Assembly (NCBI RefSeq): GCF_003576645.1
Contig: NC_044929.1
Location: 20,633,570-20,697,569 of the forward strand
Length of the DNA stretch: 64,000 nt
Direction of reading: 5' to 3'
Origin: Ipomoea triloba
Lineage: Eukaryota > Streptophyta > Magnoliopsida > Solanales > Convolvulaceae
In this document: positions 12,198 through 24,606 of the stretch, in pieces
Position numbering within the stretch: position 1 is the stretch's first letter
How the letters are laid out: each line of letters opens with the position of its first letter
Position numbers and translations under genes: made by a program
The notes under the pieces: generated by a model
Database searches by the model: none
What the model saw: the letters and a program-made list of their open reading frames with translations, nothing else
Told to the model about the DNA's origin: nothing

Positions 12198-13089
12198 TTT
12201 GTATCTCGATGTGCGTGCTAGGCAACCAAATTGAAGAATCAGACGGAGAAATTTAAGTAACAGACGACGTGATGATCATCATCAAACGAGCTGGGAAAAT
12301 TATGCATGGGAGTGAAAATCAAAATGCATTAGTGATTTGGGGAAGATCGATGATGATGCATGGCATTATGAGAGTGATTGCGTGAGATGGAAGAAATGGA
12401 GTGGGGGCATTGCGAAACTGTTTTTCTTTGCGTTTTCCGATCTGAAACTAAGACAAATTTTCGTTTGGCTAAGGTTGTAAGAGATCCTCCATTCCAGGAA
12501 CTGCAGCGGTGTTCCCGCTGCTTTCGCGGGATCAATCAAAGCAGATGGACGGATCATGAATTCATCATATTTTTGCCTCAAAAATCTTGCAAACAACCAT
12601 TTCCATGTTAGTGAAGAGCATGCCAAAAAAAAAAAACAATTTATCTCGTGAACCTGGGTCCATAACACGGCAGATCCTGGTCTAATATACAAAAATTAAC
12701 TTCATAAAATATAGATTCATAATACACATACTTATTTTAAAATACCATGTTTATGTGTATGTGTATTATGTTAAGTGTTTATGTGTCATCAGTTATATAT
12801 ATAATTCTATTACTTCTGAACATGAATTCTATACCTTATAGTGAAGTCAAATTCTCTATATTGGACCAAGGTCGACAATATAACAATTGCAAAAAAAAAA
12901 CATCTCACCTTATTTTCCTTGTATTTTTCAATAACTGCTATAATAAACATCATGCTTGCTACATAAATAACGTGTTACAAATTTTACCGTATTAATAATC
13001 TTTTTATCGCGTTTAACTTCTTAACGTGATAATGAACTATTGATACAAAACATTGATGTATATAAACAAGGAATGAGGACTTTAAGATT

Positions 13090-13400
13090 GACAAAGCGAC
13101 TCATGACTTAGGGGTTCTGGGGCCAAGACTTACAAATGAGTAACCGCAACCAAGCTGACTAAGGATGCAAACTTATAAGCACAACGTCATGACTCATGAG
13201 TTTGAATCATAGCCTTGTTGGTTTGAGCCGGTTAGTTATGGGCAATATAGGTTGGCTTACCTCCTTCACTCCTTGTGATCCTTTGCCAACTATGGTCACA
13301 AGGCGCGAATTTACTCAGTTCATAATTTCATACCATCGGGTAGTGATTGTGAGTTTTTCTCGCCACCCAACAAAATTGATATTCATATATTGAAATATTG
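13090..13400 (+). repeat. SINE-like repeat, family B, near-complete copy
   Basis: This is the best-preserved copy of family B. It has a box B-like GAGTTTGAATCAT, then GAGCCGGTTAGTTATGGGCA, GGCTTACCTCCTTC, GTCACAAGGCG, TTTACTCAGTTCA and CATCGGGTAGTGATTGTGAG. The same order of blocks occurs at 23650-23860 and, reversed, at 2285-2430 and about 48180-48300. Confidence 0.55.
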
Positions 13401-13607
13401 TTGATCATGTCACAAAACTTGTATTGATTTTTTTAACAATATATGTATGTTATATGAACCCAATCATCCACACTTGAGGGTTGCAAGTGCATGTGAAATC
13501 ATTGATGTGGTTCGGATGCCAAATGATACGAATATCATGCTTGTTTAAAATTTTGATGCTTGTTTAGTACTTTAGGTGTTTAAATGCTAAAATCTCCTAT
13601 TTATACA

Positions 13608-13767
13608 ATTATACATGACTAGTGGCACCTGATTGCACTCTCATATAAAATGGGTTGGTTCGAACCTAGGGTGATATTGACTCTTTGTGCTTTAGTAGAT
13701 TGAGAAATTAATTAGGAATAGATACTACATTATAACATACTCAACAGTAATCAAAAAAAAAAAAAAA
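13608..13767 (+). mobile_element. tRNA-derived SINE with 21-bp target duplication
   Basis: A head with GACTAGTGGCACC and a box B-like GGTTCGAACC is followed by a body shared with the copy at 23885-24032 (TTAGTAGATTGAGAAA, AGATACTACATT) and an A15 tail. An identical 21-bp direct repeat (13587-13607 and 13768-13788, core AAATCTCCTATTTATACA) flanks it. The perfect duplication argues for a fairly recent insertion. Confidence 0.85.
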
Positions 13768-14454
13768 CTAAAATCTCCTATTTATACACGACTATTTTGT
13801 TTAGATGCAACCAATAAAAATGGAAAACCCAACTTGATACGAACGATATGATATGTCCTGACATGTGTTGCTCCACCGCTTATATTGTTGTACCAATATT
13901 CTTGCTACGTTAGTGCAACAAATGCTCGCCGTTTATATATCTAGGACTAGGATAAATTTAGTGTTTAGTACATTTTATATATCTTGACTAGACTTCTCAA
14001 TGAATTAATAAAACTAAACTTCACAATGAATTAATAAAATTAATCTCTAATAAATTCTGCTGGGTCAGGATCCGTTTATTGGAAGTTTGAAAAATAATTT
14101 ATTTTGTAAAAAATAATTTAATTGTTTAATGTTTGGCAGAATGTTACAATTTTTTTTCTATTTTATTAAGAAATTGTAATTTTTTGTTCGGTTCATTTTC
14201 TTGTAAATGAATATATTATTTGTTATAATAATAATAAAAAATAATAATAACAATAATAATAATTGGCGGTATATTACAAACGTGAGGGCAGTGATACCAA
14301 TTTCCTTAGCTTTACCGTCTTTGAGGTTGAGATTTAAAGTGCCCTTTTAATCTTTTATACAAACGTGAGGACAGTGATAATGCTGTTTGTAATAGCAAAC
14401 CACTGAAACTAGGTGATGTTTGTTCTTTGTGTTTAGACCGTGATAAGGGACATT

Positions 14455-14630
14455 GATGTTATATTTAACCGATTATATTTAACCAACCGAAAATTATCGA
14501 TTTCGGTTATTTTGGTTATGAAGATTGGTCGGTCGTTTTTCGGTCGGTTATGAAGGTTCGGTTAAATTTTCATTTATTTCGGTTATTAACCGAAAACTGA
14601 CCGAAACCGACCGATACTCACCCCTAATTG
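14455..14630. repeat. Terminal remnant of an hAT-like element
   Basis: The stretch is full of GGTCGGT/ACCGAAA palindromic motifs and ends in CCGATACTCACCCCTA, typical of hAT sub-terminal regions in plants. No matching left terminus or target duplication could be found, so it is probably a truncated end. Confidence 0.4.
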
Positions 14631-14905
14631 TGGTAGTGTGGTGGTGGTGATGATAATAATAATTCGAAAACTATGTTGAAAAGAAATAATGGAGAAGATA
14701 AATACTGGAAAATAATAAATTCGAAAAATGTCTTCCAACTAAAAATTTAGGAAGACATCTTTTGCCAAATTAGACCTTTTTTCATTGACCACAATGAATA
14801 TTTTTCTTTAACTTCATTTTTTATTGAATATCCAAACAAAAGAAATGACTTGTGAAAGTTATTTTTTGAGTTTCTGATCATTAAAGTCAAATTACTAAAC
14901 TATTA

Positions 14906-15252
14906 GGGGGCGTTTGGTTCAAGTTATATGAGATAACTAAGGTTATATTTGCTTGGGAATATAAGATTCCCCTGTTTGGTTCAAGTTATGTAAGATTCTC
15001 AGTGAATGTAACATAACCTCCCGATGAAGTTTTTAGCTATTGGAAGGGAATGTGAGATACATCCCGATTTCTTAGGTAATCTCACATTCCCTTATCTTAT
15101 TACTAATATTAAGTTTTTGGCATTTTAATCAATTTATCTTATTTCCGTTGTCTTATTTACCTACTTCAATTTTAAACCAAACACAGGAATCTAACATTCC
15201 CAGCAATCTAATATTCCCTAAATAATCTAACCTTCCGTGAACCAAACGCCCC
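14906..15252. mobile_element. Tourist-like (PIF/Harbinger type) MITE
   Basis: The left end GGGGGCGTTTGGTTCA and right end TGAACCAAACGCCCC are inverted copies. TTA occurs on both sides (14903-14905 and 15253-15255), the 3-bp target duplication of this superfamily. The element is about 347 bp and has no coding frame. An internal copy of the terminal motif (GTTTGGTTCAAGTTATG near 14973) suggests a partial duplication. Confidence 0.8.
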
Positions 15253-15290
15253 TTAAAGTATTAAAAGAAAAATTAGAGGCACAAGATGGT

Positions 15291-15640
15291 AAGAGCAACA
15301 CCATTAGGCATTAGATAGGCTTTTTCATGATTTTATGTCAGATCCACATGGAGGAAGAGGGAAGAGAAAAACAATGAAAAAAAAAAAACAATGTAGCTAT
15401 CAAGAAAAAAAATATATTGTTAATAACATGTTTGCACACGTTCAGAGGGCGCGCGGAGTGTACTGAACGCACAAACAAAGAGGAATTTATTTTTTGAAAC
15501 AATTTTATGGAACCCACAAAACAAAAAATTATGTTAGTGCAAATTTATTTTCATTTTTCTCATCTCTCCTCTCTCATCAAAATCAATAAATCATACAAAA
15601 AAAAAATCATTTAAAATGCATTGGTGTGAATGCTCTAACC
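15291..15640. mobile_element. Probable MITE with AGAGCA...-type inverted ends
   Basis: The left end AAGAGCAACACCATTAGGCA and right end TGCATTGGTGTGAATGCTCT are imperfect inverted copies of the 'agagcat...ccaat' termini common in plant MITEs. No clean target duplication was found. It has no coding frame. Confidence 0.45.
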
Positions 15641-16864
15641 AATAAAAACTATTTGCTATCTTACATCTTTGTTAATGTATCTAGAAATCTTTGCTAATGT
15701 ACAAATGCTGACAACTGACGTTGCTTGACTTAAATTTACGTGTCCTGATATTTTTATTTTTTTGTTGTTTATTTGAACCAAGAGAGAGAAAAAAAAAATT
15801 TTTATATACAGAACAAATGAACAATGGTAATAACAACAAAATTTGAACATTTTACGAGTAGTTATAAACCAGAATTTATGGAGCAGGATATTGTTGATCT
15901 TGCGGTCAATAATTGAATGGGCCACAGTGTTGTCGTTTTTGGGCCACGGATAACTACCTTCCCCAATACACAAAACTACAAAATAAATAATACTCCGTAG
16001 AAGTATTTGAAGATCAAGAGCTTAATATTTATCTGTACTTTATTGATTGAATTCATCAAATAGATTTTTTTAATATAATTTACCAACTATTACACAGGAA
16101 TATAATTTACTTAATACATACTTTTAGTAGTAGTTATTTTTTCTTTTTTTTTGACAAAGTAGTAGTTATTTTTTCTATTAGCACATAAAAACATAGAATT
16201 GCCGACATGCTTCCTTATAATTTATAAACGACGGATACTGAACTTTCACTTAATGAGTCATTGAATTATTATTTTATCGGTCACGTTATGTGATATCTGT
16301 CAACGAACCTCCATCTAATAAGTCGTTGAGTCATTATCTTTTCATTATTTTATAAGACCGATGTGTGGGACTTGGGCTATGTTAGGTAGAGCGTATAGCT
16401 TATTTTAAGATACAAATAAACTATAAGCTCTATTTGGTAAAACACATGGAGTTTAAAATAATAGCTTATTTTGAAACGTTATATAATATTTCAAAATAAA
16501 CTTCTGATTTTTTAAATTCTTTTTTTAATCTTTATTAATTTACAAAAATGACATTATCTATCATCCATTAATTAAAATATTAATATTTTAGTTTATCATT
16601 TTATATATTTTTACACTTATTAATAATTTTGACAATTATTTTTATCAAATATTTTAATTTCAATTAATTAACTTATTAGGTATGAGGTTTTCAACTAACA
16701 TTTAAACTCGCGTGCCATACAGAGCCTTGGCTGCAAAAGAATTTCGCGTGGGCAACGGAAAAAACACAAAAAACGCGGTAAATTAACGGTCAAAATCCAT
16801 CTACCCGGAGAATCCAACGGTTCGCATAATTTCTCCGGCCTATCCCAGCTTCACATTCATTGCG

Positions 16865-16872
16865 TATAAATA
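16865..16872 (+). promoter_or_regulatory. TATA box of the FTSH gene
   Basis: TATAAATA lies 55 bp before the first ATG of the FTSH frame, leaving room for a short leader. There is no other good TATA within 150 bp. Confidence 0.6.
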
Positions 16873-16926
16873 AGCATTTTGTATCTGTACTTCAGTTTGT
16901 CTTTCTCCACTCTCCTTTTATCCAAA

Positions 16927-19900
16927 ATGGCCGCCGTGGAAAGTCTCCGGCCGGTAGTTCACGGCCGGATTTCCTTAAATTGGCACTATAATCCAAAGTA
17001 CTTTTACAGACAAAGCGTCCTCTCCTACAATCGGCAAGTGTTTTGGTGCGGAAATTCGATTCGTTTCGTGGTTAATACTACGTCGTTTCGTGCTCAGCTC
17101 AGGATTTGTAAGAACTTTCACGGGTCGGATCTTCCCGGACCCGTTCCGAGACGTCTGAGATATAGCGGCGTTAGAGTTCAAGCCAAAAGCTCTTGTGAAC
17201 AACAGGACACTGATTCAACAGAAACGAAGGAAGCTAAAACGACGTCGGAGAGCAAAACGGCGCCGGATTCGGGTTCCGGTCCGTCTAGGAAAGAGAAGCA
17301 AGGGAAGGAGAGCTGGCTGTGGTCGAAGCGCGGGAAATGGCGGTTAGAACCGATTGTTCAGGCGCGAGAGATGGGGGTTTTGTTGTTGCAATTGGGAATC
17401 GTGATGTTCGTAATGAGGCTGCTCCGGCCCGGGCTTCCGTTACCCGGGACAGAGCCGAGGGCTCCGGCGACGTTTGTGAGCGTTCCGTACAGTGAGTTCC
17501 TGAGCAAGATTAACAGCAATCAGGTACAGAAGGTTGAGGTCGATGGCGTCCATGTCATGTTCAAGCTGAAGACTGAAGCGATGAGTGGCTCAGTGGAGAG
17601 TGAAGCCACTGGGAGTGTCACTAGTAGGCTGCAGGATTCTGAGTTCGCGCTAAGGAGTGTGAATCCTACCAGGAGGATTGTCTACACTACGACGAGGCCG
17701 AGCGATATCAAGACTCCGTATGAGAAGATGCTGGAGAATAATGTGGAGTTTGGTTCACCGGATAAGCGCTCTGGCAGTTTGTTGAATTTTGCATTGGTAA
17801 TCATTTATTTCCAACTTTTGATGAATATTGCTCTGATCTTAGACGCCGGAATTATTATAATTTATTTTCTTACTATTATACAGAAGAAAGTATGTTGTCC
17901 TAGTCTAATGAATTACTTCATTACTAAAAATTCCAACTTATTTTGCAAGAGTCCACTCTCACTATTTGTTCAGAGTTTCAATGGACTCCATCTGTGTAGC
18001 TGTTTGTCTTGAATTGTCTTGAATCATTATATGTTGAATGGTAGGCTTTCATCTAAACCTTTTTTTTAATCCTTTTCCAGATAGCTCTGTTCCATATTGC
18101 TGTCCTAGCAGGTCTTCTACATCGTTTCCCATTGAGCTTTTCTCCGGTATGCGACCATACTGCTTCATTTATATGGTAATTCAAGCTTTTCTGTAAATGT
18201 TTGCATGATTATTGTGTCATATTTGCAGCATTCTGCAGCTGGTCGGCTCAGGGACCGCAAGCCTGGAAGTTCTAATGGAGCAAAAGTCTCTGAACAGGGT
18301 GAAACTGTGACATTTTCAGATGTTGCGGGTGTTGATGAGGCCAAGGAGGAGCTGGAAGAAATAGTGGTATGCGGACTCGTAACATAATTTCTGCACAACT
18401 TCAATTACATTTTATTGAATCATTATTCATTACTCATTTATGTCACTCCTTACCTGCTATTGTCTCTTGCCCAGGAATTCCTTAGGAATCCAGACAAGTA
18501 TACCCGACTTGGTGCACGCCCTCCACGTGGTGTTCTCCTTGTGAGTTCCAAAATCTAATACAGTTAATTCACCATACCAATTTAAGTGGATTGTCACCAC
18601 TAGAATGTTTCTGCCTGTTTAACAATATATGCTGTTACTATTCTTTTACAAAGTTACTTGAAAAATCAATTTAGGTTTAATTACTATAGAAAGGCACAAG
18701 GAGATGGTAAATGGGATTAGTCATGGAAGATGGACAGACGGCTACCTGCATGTTCTGGTTTGCATTTTTTGAACGTTTAAAACAGATTCAAGAAGTATGC
18801 TCATTAGTTTGGCTGTTAGCAATCATTTTGATGAAACTGAATGCGTTACACCTCCAGGGGACATAATAAATCAATAAATCAAGTATTGTGGCCTCAATTC
18901 TAACCTTATATAATTTTAAAGAAACCTATGTCTGCATTTTCTATCTCTTCACTTTCCTTGATTATATATATTAAGTGCAAACCTGATTTTTTACAGGTGG
19001 GCCAACCTGGGACAGGTAAGACGCTGTTGGCAAAAGCAGTTGCAGGGGAAGCTGAGGTTCCCTTCATTAGTTGTTCTGCAAGTGAATTTGTAGAACTGTA
19101 TGTTGGCATGGGAGCATCCCGTGTTAGGGACCTTTTTGCTCGGGCAAAGAAAGAGGCACCTTCAATTATTTTTATAGATGAGGTCTCCCCCATTTTCTTC
19201 CCAGATAGAGATAGAGATAGGGAAACCTTAATATCTTTATGGGCATCATTTCCATTTTCTAAGGTCCTGACAGAAAAAAGTGCTTTTTATTTTCTGGATG
19301 CCAGATTGATGCTGTGGCAAAGAGCCGTGATGGTAGATTCCGTGTGGCAAGCAATGATGAAAGAGAGCAGACACTGAACCAGCTGCTTACTGTAAGAGGC
19401 TCAGTATACTAGTTACAGTAATTTATTTTTATTTTTTAAATTTTATTTTATCCTTTTTACTTGGTCAGTTGGTCTAGGTTTAAACTTCAGTAAAAAATAA
19501 TGCAGGAAATGGATGGATTTGATAGTAACTCCGCTGTAATAGTTCTTGGAGCTACCAACCGCTCTGACGTATTAGACCCTGCTCTCCGCCGACCTGGACG
19601 ATTTGATCGTGTGGTTATGGTCTGTATCCATATTCTCTCACATTAGAACATTGTGTCTGTAAGCATTAACATTGTGTCTGTAAGCATTGAAATTTTCCCT
19701 CCATGCTGCATTGACTTGGGGGGGGGGGGGGGCTTNNNNNNNNNNNNNNNNNNNNNNNNNNNNNNNNNNNNNNNNNNNNNNNNNNNNNNNNNNNNNNNNN
19801 NNNNNNNNNNNNNNNNNNNNNNNNNNNNNNNNNNNNNNNNNNNNNNNNNNNNNNNNNNNNNNNNNNNNNNNNNNNNNNNNNNNNNNNNNNNNNNNNNNNN

Positions 19901-22900
19901 NNNNNNNNNNNNNNNNNNNNNNNNNNNNNNNNNNNNNNNNNNNNNNNNNNNNNNNNNNNNNNNNNNNNNNNNNNNNNNNNNNNNNNNNNNNNNNNNNNNN
20001 NNNNNNNNNNNNNNNNNNNNNNNNNNNNNNNNNNNNNNNNNNNNNNNNNNNNNNNNNNNNNNNNNNNNNNNNNNNNNNNNNNNNNNNNNNNNNNNNNNNN
20101 NNNNNNNNNNNNNNNNNNNNNNNNNNNNNNNNNNNNNNNNNNNNNNNNNNNNNNNNNNNNNNNNNNNNNNNNNNNNNNNNNNNNNNNNNNNNNNNNNNNN
20201 NNNNNNNNNNNNNNNNNNNNNNNNNNNNNNNNNNNNNNNNNNNNNNNNNNNNNNNNNNNNNNNNNNNNNNNNNNNNNNNNNNNNNNNNNNNNNNNNNNNN
20301 NNNNNNNNNNNNNNNNNNNNNNNNNNNNNNNNNNNNNNNNNNNNNNNNNNNNNNNNNNNNNNNNNNNNNNNNNNNNNNNNNNNNNNNNNNNNNNNNNNNN
20401 NNNNNNNNNNNNNNNNNNNNNNNNNNNNNNNNNNNNNNNNNNNNNNNNNNNNNNNNNNNNNNNNNNNNNNNNNNNNNNNNNNNNNNNNNNNNNNNNNNNN
20501 NNNNNNNNNNNNNNNNNNNNNNNNNNNNNNNNNNNNNNNNNNNNNNNNNNNNNNNNNNNNNNNNNNNNNNNNNNNNNNNNNNNNNNNNNNNNNNNNNNNN
20601 NNNNNNNNNNNNNNNNNNNNNNNNNNNNNNNNNNNNNNNNNNNNNNNNNNNNNNNGGGGGGGGGGGGGGGGGGGGGTATTGGTCTGGAATCTGGATCTAG
20701 AGATTAAATTTGTCAAATTTTGAATGGAAAGATACAGTTCCTCTATGGGAAATGGTTAGAAGAATAGATATGAGTACTTGGGCATGACAAAAATTAAGGT
20801 GGCTAGTCTCTAGAAGACTAGAATTAGTGAGCAGTAAGCATAAGTGGCACTGCCCTTATACCTGAGAGGTCTAATAACATTTCTGTATTAACCTTTATAC
20901 TTGTTGAATTATCAAAATATGTATTAGATATTTTAATTGGAGAATTGCAGCCAAATAGAAGCACTTAAAATCATTATTGGCTTTAGGATTGATGTCTCTT
21001 CTTATAGGTCACTATTGCAATATTAGCTCTATCACAATTCTCTTGGGACAAGTTTGTTAAATATTAAAAAAGAGTGGAGCACCCAAAAATCACTGGGAAG
21101 GATCCAACAAAGATCCAGAACCCATGCCATTGCCAGATCCTCTCAACACAGATGCTACTGGGTGTTTTGGAGTGTGTATAACAGGGATTTCCCTTCTAAT
21201 TTCTCTAATGATATATTTGTTTATCATAGGTTGAAACACCAGATCGGACTGGAAGAGAATGTATTCTGAAAGTACATGTGTCCAAGAAGGAACTTCCTCT
21301 TGCACAAGACGTTGATCTTGGTGACATTGCATCTATGACAACCGGTTTCACTGGGTATTTATTCTCCTCTGACTTTTTGGAACCTGGCCTTTCTTCTTTA
21401 TTTGTGGTATTATGAATAACAATTATTATGTGTCATTGTGTACCTGGAATTTTGTGCAGGGCAGACCTTGCAAATTTGGTCAATGAAGCCGCTTTGTTGG
21501 CAGGAAGGCAGACTAAGCTTCTTGTTGAAAGAAGTGATTTCATTCAAGCAGTGGAGCGATCAATTGCGGTCTCTCTCCCTCTCTCTCCACTAAATTTATT
21601 TTACAAGTTTTCTATTGCTTTTTCTCCAATATTGTTTACCATATGTACTAAATAAATTAAACTGGGAGGTCTCAATGAATTGTGCTTTCAATGCTTCAGG
21701 GAATAGAAAAGAAGACTGCAAAGTTGCAGGGCAGTGAGAAAGCTGTAGTTGCACGTCATGAAGTTGGTCATGCAGTAGTAGGGACTGCCGTTGCAAATCT
21801 TCTTCCTGGGCAAGCACGGGTCAAGGTGATAGCCCTATGCACTATGTCCTCTACATTGTTTCATGGATTTTTCCTCCTTGCATGTCTACATATTTAATGC
21901 TTTGCTTATCAATTGCCTTCTTGTACAATACCTTGTCAAAATAGTTTTTTGACGAGTGCCAAAAACCAGAATTTTTTGGAGGGATTGCGTGTCAAATTTG
22001 TTAAAGGACTTGAATTGCTTGCCTTTTTCTTTTCTAGAAAATCAGAGTATGACTATATTACTTGGTGGTACATTGATAATGAGTGTTTTGGTTTAGCAGA
22101 AGCTAAGCATATTACCTAGATCTGGAGGAGCCTTAGGATTTACATATATTCCTCCAACCAACGAGGATAGGTATTTGCTGTTTGTGGATGAATTACGTGG
22201 GCGCTTGGTTACTCTTCTTGGTGGACGTGCAGCAGAAGAGGTTATGTACTCTGGACGTGTTTCCACAGGAGCACTTGATGATATACGGCGTGCAACAGAC
22301 ATGGCCTACAAGGCAGTCGCTGAATATGGTCTTAATGAGACCATAGGCCCTGTTTCATTGGCAACTCTTTCTGGTGGTGGGATGGATGATGCAGGTTCCA
22401 TGCCCTGGGGAAGGGACCAGGTCGTCCTGCCTATTCCTATCTCTGTCATTTTGTAGCACAACCTTTCTTTATATGCATATCATGTTAACATAGAATTTAA
22501 AGATAACTTGTTTTGCATTATAACTCCACAGGGGCATCTCGTTGATCTTGTTCAAAGAGAGGTCACATCATTGCTACAATCGGCACTTGTGGTAGCGCTT
22601 GCTGTTGTGCGTGCCAATCCCACTGTACTGGAGGGGCTTGGCGCACGGTTGGAAGGTATATACTCTTTTTTTTTTTTAATGTCTCAATGCTCATTAGTAG
22701 GATTTTTGCCTCTATTTTCGCCTTTGTTTCAATGACTTTACTCTCATGGCATGGGAAGGATGTTCAACTAGTGGCTTTGTGAAATTATAGAACTTAGTCT
22801 TCACAAACTTCCTCTCATGCAGAGAAAGAGAAGGTTGAAGGCGAGGAACTGCAAGAATGGTTAAAGTTGGTTGTCGCTCCAGCAGAACTGACATATTTCA

Positions 22901-22950
22901 TCAGAGGCAAGCAAGGCTCTATCCTTCCACTGCAACCAACTTCTGGATGA
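16927..22950 (+). CDS. FTSH7/FTSH9: Plastid FtsH-type ATP-dependent zinc metalloprotease (FTSH7/FTSH9 type), 13 exons
   Basis: Exons 16927-17796, 18081-18146, 18229-18366, 18475-18540, 18997-19182, 19305-19391, 19506-19619, 21230-21354, 21460-21568, 21700-21825, 22100-22420, 22532-22655 and 22823-22950 join in frame (819 residues). The ATG at 16927 (AAAATGGCC) is the first in frame and opens a Ser/Arg-rich, transit-peptide-like leader. Membrane segments lie at about 149-165 and 285-308. The AAA+ domain shows Walker A GQPGTGKT (383-389) and Walker B IIFIDEID (437-444). The SRH-like ALRRPGRFD and the zinc motif HEVGH (607-611) follow. Known family role: membrane-bound, ATP-driven degradation of plastid membrane proteins. 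Arabidopsis FTSH7/9 have near 800 residues. The assembly gap falls in intron 7; RFDRVVM joins [10 protein letters not shown] as in homologues, so no coding sequence is lost. Confidence 0.93.
19736..20655. other. Assembly gap (920 N) with G-homopolymer edges
   Basis: A run of 920 N lies inside FTSH intron 7 (19620-21229). Both edges are G homopolymers (about 14 G before, about 21 G after), a common sign of failed or low-quality sequence rather than biology. Confidence 0.98.
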
Positions 22951-23608
22951 CAGTTTGTACTTGCTTTTGCCAAATGACACTTCGAAGTTCCACTCTGGCA
23001 CACTGTCTTACTTTTTAAGCAGATAAAAGAACCTAATATGCTGCAAGACGGACAGTGCTTTGTGGCAGCACTTCCACACTGTATAGCTTACCGGGTAATT
23101 GTTTCTCCTAACATCAATCTCTGAGCTTTTTTGTAAACCACGGTCATCATCTCAATAGTTCGGTTGAAGGGTCTAACGGGAAGGCAAGAGATTGATTTTC
23201 TCAGGTACTTTACTGAGATGATTTCTTTTTCTTGTACATGTTGTAGTATTCGCTGATTATACGTGTAAAATATGTCACCAACATTTGGCACAACATTTCG
23301 GTTTATATATATAGTTCAAATATAAGTTGCATTATGTGAACTACTTGTATTTTTTTCCATTTGATATTGCGGACTCATGTCCTTGTGCAAGGGGACCATA
23401 GGAGGATAGATATTTTTAGGAACAAGGGAAGTGCATATCAGTGTTGCTTTCAGGAAATAGCAGCTTGTAAAATATCTTTGGCTTCAAGCAATGGGCGCCT
23501 CAACTTTTGATGTTGATTTTGATTATTTTTTTGGAGCTTAGTGCCAAAATGGAACAAGTCTTCCACTAACATCTCATCTTGATAGGGAAGGAAAAAAACG
23601 GAGGGAAG

Positions 23609-23870
23609 GTCGGGTAATCATAACTAAATTGGTTTCTAACTTGATAACCAATTAATCATAAGGTTTCAAGTTCGACTCTTAGTATGAGTGGTCTATTAGT
23701 CTTTTTGATTTGAGCTGGTCAGTTATGAGTAACTTAAGTTGATTTACCTTCTTGTAGTCTGACTCTTAGTATGAGTGGTTTATTGGTCTTTTTGATTTGA
23801 GCTGGTCAGTTATGAGCAACTTAAGTTGATTTACCTTCTTGTAGCCTTTTGTTGATTAGATCTCAAAATA
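23609..23870 (+). repeat. Family B SINE-like repeat with an internal tandem duplication
   Basis: A tRNA-like head (TAACTAAATTGG, then box B-like CAAGTTCGACTC) is followed by a body containing GAGCTGGTCAGTTATGAG. The segment from GACTCTTAGTATGAGTGG to TTACCTTCTTGTAG occurs twice in a row, about 83 bp apart (from about 23674 and 23760). Confidence 0.6.
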
Positions 23871-23884
23871 AAGTTTATTCAGTG

Positions 23885-24032
23885 GCCAAAGACTTTGTGG
23901 TCAAGCGGCATCCGGTGTACACTCCCATGTGGAAGGGAGTGGGTTCGAGCCTCTTTGTACTTCAGTAGGTTGAGAAAGTAGCTATGAACAGATACTACAA
24001 TGTAACGGAGTCAGTAGAACTCAAAAAAAAAA
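23885..24032 (+). mobile_element. Full-length tRNA-derived SINE with 14-bp target duplication
   Basis: The 148-bp element has box A (TGTGGTCAAGCGGC), box B (GGGTTCGAGCC), a short body (CTTCAGTAGGTTGAGAAAGT, then AGATACTACAATGTAACGG) and an A12 tail. The direct repeat AAGTTTATTCAGTG flanks it exactly (23871-23884 and 24033-24046). It belongs to the same family as 13608-13767. Confidence 0.88.
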
Positions 24033-24250
24033 AAGTTTATTCAGTGCATATTCATTCAAAAAAAAATCTAATGTTATTATGTGTTTGATGTACTACAACT
24101 ACTATTTAGGGAATAGGGACATGGATTCAGAAACACTAAAGAAGCAAAAAGATAAGATAAAACAAGAAGTGAAAATGACATGTAAAAGACACAAGGAATG
24201 AAAATTAGACACAAGTTTTTTTCAAATTCAATTCTTTAAAAAAAAAAAAA

Positions 24251-24606
24251 GTGTCAAAATAGGCCACTGAACTTATCGCTTTTGTGCAGTTGGGCCATTG
24301 AACTTAAAAAGTGTGCAATTCAACCATCAAACAAGCAAAATTTGTGTAATTGGACCATTTTTACAAAAATTTTCTGGTAAAATCCAATTATATTACTAAC
24401 ATATATGTATTAAGAGTGGCATTTTCTTCTACCATACTAGTTGGGAGTCAATATTGAAATGTTTTTAACTCAAATTGAATTAAAATTTTTTGTAAAAATG
24501 GTCCAATTGCACAAATTTTGCTTGTTTGATGGTTGAATTGCACACTTTTTAAGTTCAATAGCCCAATTGCACAAAAACTACAAGTTCAGTGGCCTATTTG
24601 ACACTT
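24251..24606. mobile_element. Foldback MITE with about 123-bp inverted arms
   Basis: The left arm (24251-24373) and right arm (24484-24606) are near-perfect inverted copies; the shared outer end reads GTGTCAAATAGGCCACTGAAC-like. Only about 110 bp separates them. There is no coding frame. No clear target duplication was seen because A-runs flank it. A transcript would fold into a long hairpin. Confidence 0.75.

Larger units (their letters stand above)
12198..16864. other. Intergenic region rich in SINEs and MITEs
   Basis: The first part (12198-12700) is the promoter/5' UTR side of the minus-strand acidic-protein gene; it opens several frames on both strands but none has family resemblance. 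Then follow a SINE-like repeat (13090-13400), a SINE (13608-13767), an hAT-like terminus (about 14455-14630), a Tourist-type MITE (14906-15252), and a second MITE-like block (about 15291-15640). From 15650 to 16860 the DNA is plain AT-rich sequence leading to the FTSH promoter. Confidence 0.6.

Noticed and set aside
12329..12692. Overlapping frames on both strands upstream of the acidic-protein gene
   Set aside because: Both strands stay open over the same bases, neither gives a recognisable protein, and the place fits a promoter/leader.
16879..16926. Upstream extension of the FTSH frame
   Set aside because: It has no ATG; the first in-frame ATG is at 16927 in a good context, close behind the TATA box.
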